Of a stretch of 64,000 nt of DNA, positions 55,307 through 64,000 are shown piece by piece; within the stretch, counting starts at the first letter, position 1; every line of letters begins with the position of its first letter. Source of the DNA: Nephrocerus scutellatus (Eukaryota; Arthropoda; Insecta; Diptera; Pipunculidae); contig OX352763.1 in NCBI GenBank assembly GCA_947095585.1, positions 29,995,462-30,059,461 on the forward strand, read 5' to 3'. The position numbers were made by a program, and so were the translations under genes. The notes beneath the pieces were generated by a model. That model was not told the DNA's origin and did no database searches. It saw only the letters and a program-made list of their open reading frames with translations.

Positions 55307-55440
55307 ATGGCTAGAACTAGGAAAAACTACGGAGAAACGAGAAACTACGAAGAAATTGAAACTGGTGCTTCCACAGGACAACTTTCGGAAAAATATCAGT
55401 GCAGTCAATGAACAATTTACGAGTAGTTAGAAACTACAAT
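55307..55440 (+). pseudogene. Tc1-like transposase, N-terminal remnant
   Basis: MARTRKNYGETRNYEEIETG, then ASTGQLSEKYQCSQ, a stop, then TIYEY. The pattern GAST..LA.K.G.S.STI is the first helix-turn-helix of Tc1-like transposases. The stop falls where the family has Ser. Confidence 0.6.
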
Positions 55441-55449
55441 TCAATTGTG

Positions 55450-55690
55450 CCATAGTAGCATCAGGTGATTGCTCCCCACAACATAACTCCAACTCAATTG
55501 TGACCTGATGAACAGAATAAGTTCTTCTTTTCTTATATCGTGGAAATAAAAGTTGTAACCATCGGTCAGGATTACATTTATTTTATTCATCCGAAAAGAC
55601 AACCCCACTTCCATTTATTTTTGCCCTTTGGCGAAATTCATTCGAAGCTCCTTATGCACTTGCCTTAGAACTGTTCTTTTTTTAAAATTC
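55450..55690 (-). pseudogene. Tc1-like transposase, catalytic-core remnant (inverted)
   Basis: The minus strand holds FAKGQK, a frame with GVVFSDE (first catalytic Asp), then LTDGYNFYFHDIRKEELI and SWSYVVGSN (family: GGSVMVWGA). This order is that of the Tc1-type core, but it lies opposite to the N-terminal remnant at 55,307, so the element was rearranged or two copies met. Confidence 0.6.
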
Positions 55691-55692
55691 TG

Positions 55693-55830
55693 TATCAGCG
55701 CTTTCGATTTGCTGGGTATAGTGAAGGTTTGGTATCCCATTTTGAAAGCGTTCTGGACGAAAACCAGGGAACGCTTTAGAAACGGGGCACCAAACCTTCA
55801 CTGTACCTAGCAAATCAAAAGCGCTGTATA
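55693..55830. repeat. 138-bp near-perfect palindrome
   Basis: TATCAGCGCTTTCGATTTGC with TGGGTATAGTGAAGGTTTGG, CCCATTTTGAAAGCGTTC and TGGACGAAAACCAGGG is mirrored to 55,830, so the two strands encode almost the same peptide (FDLLG-VKVW). The centre is near 55,760. It is probably a foldback non-autonomous element, and it adjoins the Tc1-like core. Confidence 0.9.
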
Positions 55831-55899
55831 TTAACTTCGCTAGCCCGTAGCACGTCTGTCGGTCGGTCGGTCTGTCGTAGAATCTTGCCATCAATTTTT

Positions 55900-56975
55900 A
55901 ACCCACTTCCCTAAGCCCGATTTAATTTTTGAAATTTTGCACACATGTGTATTTCCGGAGACAACAACACTTCCTATTAAAATCAGGGCCGACAAATTTT
56001 TTTTAAAAAAAATTAACCAGATTTTCTTCAAATTTTATACACATGAGTATCTCCGATCAGGAGGCCAGGACCGCACAACGGTTGTAGGACCCAATATGAT
56101 GATGATGTGTATCTCCAATTGACAAATTTTTTTGTAAATTATTTGGAGGGGGGAGTCTTTGTAATTTGTAATTTAAAAGTTAGCCCGATTTTATTCAAAT
56201 TTTAAAGACATGTCCCTCCGATGGACAAAACTTTTTGTAAAATTTTTGGAGTAATCGGGCCCTGAGGCCTAGGCGCCCTCGGGCCTAATTTTTTTTTTAA
56301 ATTAGTTCGATTTTATTCAAATTTTAAAGACATATGTCCCTCCGATGGACAAAACTTTTTGTAAAATTTTTGGAGTAATCGGGCCCTGAGGCCTAGGCGC
56401 CCTCGGGCCTAATTTTTTTTTTAAATTAGTTCGATTTTATTCAAATTTTAAAGACATATGTCCCTCCGATGGACAAAACTTTTTGTAAATTTTTTTGGAG
56501 TAATCAGACCCTGAGGCCCGAAAGCGCCTATGTAATTTTTTTTTAAAATTAGCCCGATTTTATTCAAATTTTAAAGATATGTCCCTCCGATGGACAAAAC
56601 TTTTTGTAAAATGTTTGGTGTAATCGGGTCATGAGGCCCGAAGCGTGCCCAGTAATTTTTTTAAAAAAAAGCTCTATTTTCTTAAAACTTTAAAAACATG
56701 TGTATCACTGATAGACAAAGTTTTTTGTTAATTTTTTGGAGGCCCATGCGATTTTTTCAAAAATGAACGCCCGATTTTATTCAAATTTAAAACACATGTG
56801 TATCTCCTATGGACAAAACTCTTTGCAACATTTTTGGAGTGATCGTGCCCTGAGGACCGATGTGTGCCTATACCTTATTCATTTTAAGTTACCCCGAAAA
56901 AAAGGATCCACAAACTGCGGTTTTTTAGAAAGTTTTTCGCCAAAAATTTTCAATAAGCGAATGCCATGTCTTTTT
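55900..56975 (+). repeat. ~122-bp tandem array
   Basis: Anchors GATGGACAAAACTTTTTG at 56,220, 56,344, 56,468, 56,589, 56,710 (variant) and 56,808 give periods 124, 124, 121, 121 and 98; two or three more diverged units lie upstream to 55,900. Monomers carry CCGATTTTATTCAAATTTTA, TCCCTCCGATGG, TAATCGGGCCCTGAGGCC and a T-run. The two central units are almost identical. Single monomers lie at 930-985, 2,108-2,175 (both reversed) and 15,465-15,645. Confidence 0.93.
56058..56108 (+). mobile_element. 51-bp SINE-like tail with target duplication
   Basis: CAGGAGGCCAGGACCGCACA then ACGGTTGTAGGACCCAATAT and (GAT)n interrupts a ~122 bp monomer. It is flanked by GTATCTCCGAT (56,047-56,057) and GTATCTCCAAT (56,109-56,119), an 11-bp duplication with one mismatch. 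A strongly 5'-truncated retroposed copy of the 54.08-kb family. Confidence 0.75.
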
Positions 56976-57605
56976 AAAATCTTTTATTTAACTTGACTTG
57001 ACCCCTTTTTGTCTGTATTTTCGACCACTTTGAGGCACTTTTTAACAACCTTCCACACGACCTATAGAGTTGAAATTTAGTGAGTATCTAAGTTCAAAAT
57101 AGCATTTTTTATATTCCACGTAGGACGTATGTCACGTTTCCCGTGTGACACGTGTGATGGTTTGAAATCGCGCCATTTTCTCATTTGTTGAGGTCTTTTG
57201 TAACACCCTTCCGCACTACCTAGATAGTTGAAATTTTGTGAGTGTCGTAAGTCCAAAATAGCCTTTTGTATATTCCGAGTATGACGCGTGTGGCGTGCGT
57301 CTCGTGTAATTGGTTGAAATTTGTTTTTGCTACTTTTTCAGGTCCTTTTTAACCACCTTCCACACTACCTAGAGAGTTGAAATTTTGTGAGTGTCTAAGT
57401 CCTAAATAGCCTTTTTTATTTTTCGAGTATGACGCGTGTCACGTTTCGCGTGTGGCACATTTGATGGTTTGAAATCGCGCCATTTTCTCATTTGTTGAGC
57501 TCTTTTGTAACCACCTTGCGCTCGCACAACCTAAAGGGCTGAAATTTTGTGAGCGGCTCAATGTCAGGGGCCCATTTTGATATCCCGATTTGAACGCATG
57601 TCGCG
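56976..57605 (+). repeat. ~155-bp tandem array
   Basis: Anchors TTGAAATTTTGTGAG at 57,070, 57,228, 57,377 and 57,539 give periods 158, 149 and 162. Monomers carry CTTTTTAACCACCTTCCACA, GCGTGTCACGTTTCGCGTGT and TGGTTTGAAATCGCGCC. It follows the ~122 bp array directly. Its right end truncates the pogo-like transposon. Confidence 0.92.
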
Positions 57606-58245
57606 AGTCAACCGTTGCCCGCGTCAAAAGATCCTTGTCTCTCTTTAATTTTTTCATGCAATTGACATGCCTTTGATTTAAGAACCTCACTTGAAATCGA
57701 TACTTTCTTTTATTCTAGAACCATTTGTATAAAACTTGTTCCTTCTTGGGATAGCATTTAAAGGTTATTCTTTTTACCGGTCCACCGGTCAGTTTTGGCA
57801 ACAAATTTTCTTATCGAGTTCTCGTTTACCTTGATTCTGCTGATTGTAGACTTGTGTACATTATATTCACGGTATAGTGATTTTACAGATACACTTTTAT
57901 AAATTTAATCCAAAATTTTACTTTTATCTTTGATTGACAGTTTCACAATTTTTTTTAGTAAAACCCATTCTTCAACAAATTAAGCGTGACCGACCAAAAA
58001 ATATTTATAAAACTTTCAACAGATACATTCATAGTATTCTCAAGTCTCAAGTAGCGGTAAAATAACTGCTCAGATAAAGTGGAGAAGGACAAGCAAAAAC
58101 AAGAGAGGATATGATGAAATAAACGTCGCCCTTATCGAGGTAGAATTTTTGAAAAGTTGCGATTACCACGTCACGTCAGCAATGATGACAATTTAGGTGT
58201 TGCGATCACTGAGTATCGATAGTTGCGTTAATCGAGAATGTACTG
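57605..58245 (-). pseudogene. pogo/Tigger-like transposon: 5' end and DNA-binding domain
   Basis: On the minus strand the element begins CAGTACATTCTCGATTAACG at 58,245 with TA outside (58,246-58,247). From 57,985 it encodes VKLSIKDKSKILD, a stop, then IYKSVSVKSLYREYNVHKST, ISRIKVNENSIRKFVAKTDR, and further KKVSISSEVLKSKACQLHEK, IKERQGSFDAGNG. This is the Psq-type helix-turn-helix followed by the CENP-B-type domain of Tigger/jerky transposases. The usual Trp after GNG is a stop. The DDE catalytic part and the other terminus are missing, cut off by the ~155 bp array. Confidence 0.82.
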
Positions 58246-58249
58246 TATA

Positions 58250-60230
58250 TGATGATATCAATGATTCCTTGGGATTACGATTGTTGATAACTTCGCTTCA
58301 AGGTGACTTACTTTGGATTGTTTTTTTGTTGTCAACCACTCCATACTTTTAAGTTTTGCTTGATGATGTCAGAAAGTTGAATTTACCCCTTTACTGAATT
58401 TTAATACAATTGGAATACTTGAAATACCTACTACGTACATATAGATATACGTCACGTATGACCTTAAATATGATAATATGATTTTGTTGTTGCTTCTCTA
58501 CGTACTTCTACCCTATTTTCGTTTTATTTGTACTTAATTCAAAGGGGTTGGTGTTGTTACGAGTAATTTCTATTTCGATGACGCAATTAGAAGATGTATT
58601 ACTTTTAGTTGGTGTGAGTGTGTGTGTGTGTGTGTGTGTGTAGGTATATGTGTGCTACACCACATCACAATTATTGGCATGTCATTTTGTTGGAAAGTTA
58701 TTTGCCTTTGCTGTTGGTACTTAGCGCCGTGATTCTTTAACCATCGCTGTTCAAATGGTATCGGTAACAAGATTTATGATTGCATCTCTCCGATATGGTA
58801 ACATTGGCTTTAGCCTTTGTTGTGTGAAAAGATTTAGTTTATGCATCTGTACTTGGGAATATATTTCATACATCTTCTAGATGAGTGATGAACACAAAAA
58901 AAAAACATCAACAACGGACAACGAAGGCTAACAAAGCATTCGATGACAACATCTACACAAACACAGTGACAAAAGTTTTATCACCCATCCATATTTTTGT
59001 TCCTTTCTTAACTTTACTCGTATATAAAAGATATGAATAAATAAACATAGTGTGTTTCTACCCTATCGGGTTCTCCTCTCCCTGTCGTTATATATATTAT
59101 TCGGACGAAAGTTTTAATCTATACAAGTGACTGACTGACTGACTAACTAACTGACTGAGTGACAGACGGACGAACTATATCGCCGCACATAATAGCATAT
59201 GGCAAATTAGGTACCTAAATACGATGTAAATGAATGGCCAAGGTCTAATAATTAAAACGAGTGAAAGAAACGGCCAATCGACCGACGACGGACGAGCAAA
59301 CAGACAAATCGACAAGGGAAGTCGTCGAAGGCAGCCTGTTTGACTGTCTGTCTGTTTGTCTGTTGGGCTGTCTATCTGTCTGTCACCTTATTTACGTACA
59401 ATAAATCTACGCTATTTAATTACACATATAGTTTACGAATATATAAAAATGAAAATTTTTATTTGTATTTTGTGTACGATTTTGCACGTCGCTGTCAACG
59501 TGCGGCCGGTCGGGTCGTTCGTTCGTTCGTTCGTTCGTTCGTTCGTTCGGTATCGGCATACCAACCTACAAAAAAAGAATAATATCATTTGGTGACGTCA
59601 ATTATGTTTCGCTGCAAATAACAGGGACACACCAAACACCGCACCGCACCGCACAAAAAATGAAATGGTAATATATCACAATCTTATTTAGTAATAATTA
59701 GTAGCAGTGCCAAGTACTCTCGGTATATCTCGTCAAATTGCACTGAATTTTTTTGCCTCACTTCATCTCTCCCATATTGCTACTGTGCAAACTCCAATCT
59801 ACTTGGACGCCACCTTGACTTGATGCAAAAATCAGTCAAAAAATCGTGTTTAGCAATGGATGGTAAAGTTATGGTGGAGAAAGGTAAAAGTTGAGACATT
59901 TTCTTTAAATGTCTGCATCATGTATTTATTTAATTATGTATTATAATTCTTCCAAACTTCCGTCTGCATTCTGCGTGCTCTTTTGTGTAAGAAACACCCT
60001 ATGGTCGTCGTATCACTTCTTACTTTTGTGTGATTTCTAATGTTGTACTACCGCGCAAGAATATTACAGTACAACTACTTATGTACATATATGTATACTT
60101 ACATAAATTATTTACATATGTACTTAGTTAGTAAGTTCTTCCTGATATGTAATATAGAAATGCAGCCAGCTGCTGCAACATGTTGTGCACAAGGTATTCG
60201 TATTATCCTAATTCCCTGATGTGATTTTCG
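58250..60230. other. Non-coding DNA with microsatellites
   Basis: No gene recognised. (GT)n at 58,612-58,643, (GACT)n at 59,128-59,160, (GTCT)n at 59,340-59,383, (GTTC)n at 59,515-59,548, (GCACC)n near 59,640. Confidence 0.5.
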
Positions 60231-60233
60231 ATT

Positions 60234-61090
60234 CACACAAAAAAAGGCACTCTGTGTTGGGAAAAATGCTCGTTTAGCTTTCAAAAGACAAAGTTTGACA
60301 CTAAAAGACAATCTGTCGAGCGAAACGCACAAAAAAAGCACGATGTGTTGAGAAAAATGCTCGTTTAGCTGTCAGATTTGGTTTGGTTTGACAAGCTGTC
60401 GAGCGAAACACAAAAAAAAGCACTATGTGTTGAGAAAAATGTTCGTTTAGCTGTTAAATGGTTTGGTTTGGCAATCTGTCGAGCGAAACGCACAAAAAAA
60501 AGCACTCTGTGTTGAGAGAAATGCTCGTTTAGCTGTCAGATTTGGTTTAGTTTGAGAACCTGTCGAGAGAAACGCACAAAAAAGCACTGGTGTTACGAAA
60601 AATGCTCGTTTAGCTGTCCAATGGTTTGGTTTTATACTAATGCCTCTTTCGATTACATAAAACCATACCCGAAACCGTACCCACGGGCAAGCTGCCAAAA
60701 TGACATGGTTTTCGTGGTTTTTATGGTGCAAGCTTTGCAAATAGAACGCCAAAACGAAACCTAGTTTAACAAGAACAACAAACTGAGAAATTAGTCTGCT
60801 TGCTCTCTCTTCGCCATCTTGCTGAGTAAAGGAAATCTTTCCTGTCGATTGCCGACGGGTAGCAAAGTTACATTGTTCGTTAAAAAACCTTGCAAATAAA
60901 ACGCACCCGGGTACAGTTTGCAAATAGAACGCCAAAAAACACGAGGGAGACATTTTAACTCTACCCTGCAAATCGAAAGAGCTATTAACGACAATCTGTC
61001 GAGCGTAACGCACAAAAAAAAGCACTCTGTGTTTAGCTAGCTGTCCAATTGTTTGCTTTGATACTAAAGGACAATCTTTCGAGCGAATTG
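60234..61090. repeat. 80-95-bp tandem units bracketing a family A copy
   Basis: Units with CGAGCGAAACGCACAAAAAA, AGCACTCTGTGTTGAGAAAA and TGCTCGTTTAGCTGTC begin near 60,234, 60,330, 60,409, 60,490 and 60,573; a sixth is at 61,008-61,090. A family A copy (60,650-60,995) lies between the fifth and sixth. A 223-codon minus-strand frame across the block (60,447-61,118) repeats its own sequence (FF-CA-RSTDCQTKP units) and is a by-product. Confidence 0.88.
60650..60995 (+). repeat. Family A repeat, most complete copy
   Basis: Holds in order AAACCATACCCG, TGACATGGTTTTCGTGG, AACTGAGAAATTAGTCTGC, TCTCTTCGCCATCTTGCTGA, GATTGCCGACGGGTAGCAAA, TACAGTTTGCAAATAGAACG and CTGCAAATCGAAAGAGCT. Serves as the uninterrupted reference for the 32-kb copy. 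Confidence 0.82.
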
Positions 61091-61269
61091 AATTAAAAAT
61101 AACATAGACAAACAACAAAATTTCTTTACATGATAAAAAATAGTTAGAAATGTTAAGAGATTGAATGACAGAGAGAGCGAGGGTAATTTAGAGACAAAGA
61201 AATTGAGAGACAGAGAAAGGGAGAGAAATTAAGAGTTTCTTTATCATTTATTAACTCTCAAAGTTTGTA

Positions 61270-61660
61270 CTTTATACGAAATCGAACCTTTCATATTTTG
61301 ACGAATATATATCCTAATGATTTCAAAACTTGTCATTATGACGTTTAAACTATTTTTAAGATTTAAAATTTGACGTTAGAGACGCCTTGGAAATCTTAAA
61401 TTTGACATTGTTATCCTCTACGCCAAAAAACCCTTGATATTTCTACATATATACCTACTACGACCTTAAAACTTTGGCATTATGACGTTAAGTCCCTTGT
61501 AACCAATAACATTTGACGTTTGAGACCCATTTCATCACTAACTAAGAAGTTTTAATTTCATACGACATCAAACTTTTAACATTTTGACGTTTAAGCCTAT
61601 AATTTCATTTTACATAAGCCCGTGACGTTTAAGCCTATAATTACATTTTACTTTTAAGCC
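61270..61660. repeat. Degenerate tandem units around ATTATGACGTTTAA
   Basis: Motifs CAAAACTTGTCATTATGACG, AAAACTTTGGCATTATGACG, AAACTTTTAACATTTTGACG and repeated TTTGACGTT, GTTTAAGCCTATAATT recur every 60-150 bp. GTGACGTTTAAGCCTATAAT follows a near-copy within 50 bp at 61,580-61,640. Confidence 0.6.
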
Positions 61661-61957
61661 CTGTGTCCGAATCTCTGGATATTCCTATAAATACCCACTT
61701 TCTCACATGAAAGGACTCGTGCACAGCAGCTCACCGACTATGCACTCCTGAAGGTCGGGAAGGTCCGCCATGCGATGCGACGTCGCCAATATCATAACCC
61801 ATGAAAAGGTTTCCTGTGCCATTTGCAGTTTCTCTGCGTACAATACAACCAATTATGCTCCAGAAGTCGTCCCATAGACCTTGCCCTAAAGGCATCTCTA
61901 CGTATACGGCCCTTTACGATGTGGTGCGCACGATTGAGCACTCCCTTAACTATAAAC
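61661..61957. other. Unassigned, moderate complexity
   Basis: No motif recognised in any frame. A plus-strand open frame begins at 61,801 but runs into the repeat at 61,958. Confidence 0.35.
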
Positions 61958-62404
61958 AACTAGTTGTCAACCCTGGCGCTACCCGGTACCCGCCGACACC
62001 CCCACCCACAAGACACCGTTTAGACCCACCAAAAGCTGAAATAACAGGCGTTGTCTCGCTGCCCCTCATACCCTACTGACCCAACCAAACTGACCGCGCC
62101 TTCACTGAATCCACAGCACGCCATTGAGCCTCACCCAATCTACCTGCCATTGACCCAAAATTGTATCCTATAACGTGTTCGAATCGTGAGTTATGGTTGC
62201 GAGTTAATACCTTAATCAAATGGAAAACGCAATTTTTTCAGTTTTTACCGAATTTTTCCAATTTTTCATGTTCTCATAACCATTCCCGGACTATTACGAA
62301 CATTTTTAGAAAAAAATGAGCCAAATTGGTTCAGCCTTTTAGCAGTGAAAAGGTAAGAGACAGACAGACAGAGTTACTTTCACATTTATAATATTAGTAT
62401 GGAT
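61958..62404 (+). mobile_element. Short interspersed element, complete copy (~447 bp)
   Basis: Starts AACTAGTTGTCAACCCTGGC followed by GCTACCCGGTACCCGCC, has a C-rich first half, then TTTTTCAGTTTTTACCGAAT, a block like AAATTGGTTCAGCCTTTTAG, a CAGACAGACAGA run and the end TTTATAATATTAGTATGGAT. This layout is widespread in arthropod genomes. I cannot place it in a class from sequence alone: no tRNA boxes and no inverted repeats. Partial relatives at 20,303, 36,325 (reverse), 43,376 and 48,545. Confidence 0.7.
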
Positions 62405-62409
62405 ACACT

Positions 62410-63260
62410 CTTGCCGCCTTCTTCGACAAAGAAGGAGCTCTCAACAATAGCCACATTAATGTCATACAGGAGGGTATTATTCAGTTTCGGTTGGTAGGGA
62501 ATCTATGTTAATTTGGGCAGCAGTAACATCACTAAATTGCAATTGTTGGTGTAACTGAAGCACCACGGTCCTGTCCTACCGAACCTCTCAACATAATTCT
62601 ACACTTATTACCTACCGACCAAATGTTTGTTGCCAAATCATACGAACACTGCATTATACTGTCGTTGACACCAACCTCAACTGACCACTGCACTACCAAA
62701 TTGAATTTCAGACCCAGTTTCCCCGACTAGAGAAAGTTGGAAGGATGGGGGAGTAATGGAGCATTATAACGTAACTCTATTCACCAACGGATCCAAAATA
62801 AAAAATGGAGTCGGCACTGAAGTCTTCTCGGAAAAACTTAATCTTTCAAGGTGTCCTAAAAGCTGCCCGACTCTACAAGCATATTTCTGGCGGGGATCAT
62901 AGCTATAAGGGAGGCATGCAGGGTAATTGCTAACAGTGTCGCTTTAACTGGAATGTTTGGCTTATGCGTAGATAGCTAATCTGCAATAAAAGCCACATTT
63001 GCGACTAGCAATAACTCAAAACTTGTCAGACACTGCCAAGCTGAATTAGCTTCGGTAAGCTAAAGCATAGACCTAACCCTAGTGTTTGGTACAGCGGCCA
63101 CAGCGACATTGACGGCAATGAGAAAGCGGACGTACTGGCTAAGAAGGTCGTAACATTGGACATTGACTTCATGAAGATAATATCCTGCTCCGTCAGAGAA
63201 GATGGTTTCACCTTTCATACCACCAAGGTGGAATGACATATCCAACTGCACTACATCGAC
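62410..63260 (+). pseudogene. RNase-H LINE with internal deletion
   Basis: It opens with RT motif A-like AFFDKEGALNNSHINVIQEG (62,417-62,490). After a large deletion it resumes in RNase H, whose first catalytic block is decayed (62,755-62,830), followed by FLAGIIAIREACRVIANSVA (the usual AEV glutamate is replaced), SAIKATFATSNNSKLVRHCQ with AELASVS, and LTLVFGTAATATLTAMRKRT in place of the WxPGHxxIxGNEKAD block through frame slips. Ends near 63,250. Stops at several points. Confidence 0.8.
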
Positions 63261-63261
63261 G

Positions 63262-64000
63262 GCGATGTGGCTCTTTTAACATTTTGGGGTTCTAGTGCCC
63301 CTTCCTGTAAAGTCTGGCTTTTATTGAAAACTAAATTGATTGTAGGTCATTTACTTTTTGATCTGGCTACTGTATGACCTATTAATGATGAAAAAAAGAG
63401 TTCTTAAATCTGTATTCTTAGTAAATTGTTTGTAAAAGTGAGAAGGGTAGTATTTTGGTAGTATGCTTTTTCATTTCGAAGAGTCCTGAGATTAATTTAC
63501 TGAATGTGTAGGAAGTAAATTTATTCCACATCACTAAAAATGTAGGAGTTTCATGAGAATAAGAATCAGAAAATTATTATCAGGGATTTTTTTTAAATAA
63601 ACTGGGTTGATGCTTGACAATTGGAACTGTATTAGAGTATTACTATTGATTGTAAGATAGTGCTTCAAGTTTTTACACTACAGCCAAGTTTTTATTACTA
63701 AACACGAAACTAATGAGTCGATGAGTTAAAATAATTTTATCGTAATCTCATTTATTATAACTTTCTACGATTCATTCGTATTTCCTTTCATTATTTCCCT
63801 GTTTCCTTCACTTCTGCGACTTCACTTTTATTGCAGTCATAAATTGTATGGTTTTGTTGTTGAAAAATGTCAGCCCTAATACGCTCGACTGGCTAACATC
63901 TGGTTTGTCTGTCTTACAATCTACCACCTACCTAAAAGATAAGGAAAATTGGGAATTTTCCAAACAGCAGGTGTTGAATGTGTTCCACATTTCTTCCTGC
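63262..64000. other. Non-coding AT-rich DNA to window edge
   Basis: No gene recognised. Confidence 0.4.

Noticed and set aside
55628..55894. Pair of similar small proteins on opposite strands
   Set aside because: They mirror each other because the DNA is a palindrome.
60447..61118. 223-codon minus-strand open frame, the longest in the window
   Set aside because: It spans the 80-95 bp tandem units; the peptide repeats itself imperfectly and has no known domain.

Overview
The window looks like AT-rich, non-coding DNA from an insect, most likely a higher fly (Diptera: Brachycera). The signs are abundant (GT)n, (CT)n, (TTG)n, (CATA)n and (GTCT)n microsatellites, many decayed copies of insect transposon families, a tRNA-derived SINE, and splice signals of fly type. 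A tephritid-like genome would fit the retrotransposon families, but that is a guess from memory of the protein families and not shown by the sequence. There are no operons, ribosome binding sites, phage genes or CRISPR arrays.

I found no complete, intact host gene. Nearly every recognisable coding stretch is a broken transposon fragment: RTE-type LINEs (6.1-7.0, 11.2-11.5, 28.5-30.9 and 41.4-41.7 kb); RNase-H-bearing LINEs of the R1/I/LOA kind (7.7, 11.6-12.9, 14.4-14.9, 23.4-25.0, 28.0-28.5, 50.4-51.8 and 62.4-63.3 kb); Jockey/CR1-like reverse transcriptases (7.1-7.7, 33.3-33.9, 36.8-37.5, 44.2-44.4 and 53.7-54.1 kb); DDE transposases (mariner 10.6-11.1 kb, Tc1-like at 10.2, 25.1-25.5 and 55.3-55.7 kb, pogo/Tigger-like 57.6-58.2 kb); and a Helitron helicase C-terminus (21.2-21.7 kb).

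Between these lie short non-autonomous elements and arrays: a SINE family (29.2, 37.8 and 47.1-47.7 kb), several terminal-inverted-repeat elements (32.1, 40.4-41.8, 43.7, 47.2, 49.3 and 55.7 kb), a 117-119 bp minisatellite present in opposite orientations at 1-610 and 20.58-21.18 kb, ~122 bp and ~155 bp tandem families (55.9-57.6 kb and elsewhere), and three arrays built on CTCAAGACC-like units (1.3, 5.6 and 48.7 kb).

Some insertions can be proved inside the window because an empty copy of the target is also present. A SINE sits in an RTE copy with a 12-bp target duplication (29.2 kb; empty site 41.7 kb). A 344-bp inverted-repeat element sits in another SINE with a TTA duplication (47.2 kb; empty site 29.4 kb), and that SINE sits in the ~155 bp array. 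A TTAA-flanked element sits in a further repeat (32.1 kb; related empty copies 48.3 and 60.8 kb).

For the host, the most interesting signals are a recursive-splicing-type site at 16,453/16,454 (polypyrimidine tract, AG, then GTAAGT) and a candidate short coding first exon at 46,102-46,248 ending in a GTAAGT donor. Both are on the + strand. Together they suggest, but do not prove, that much of the window is a long intron and upstream region of a large plus-strand gene whose main exons lie outside.
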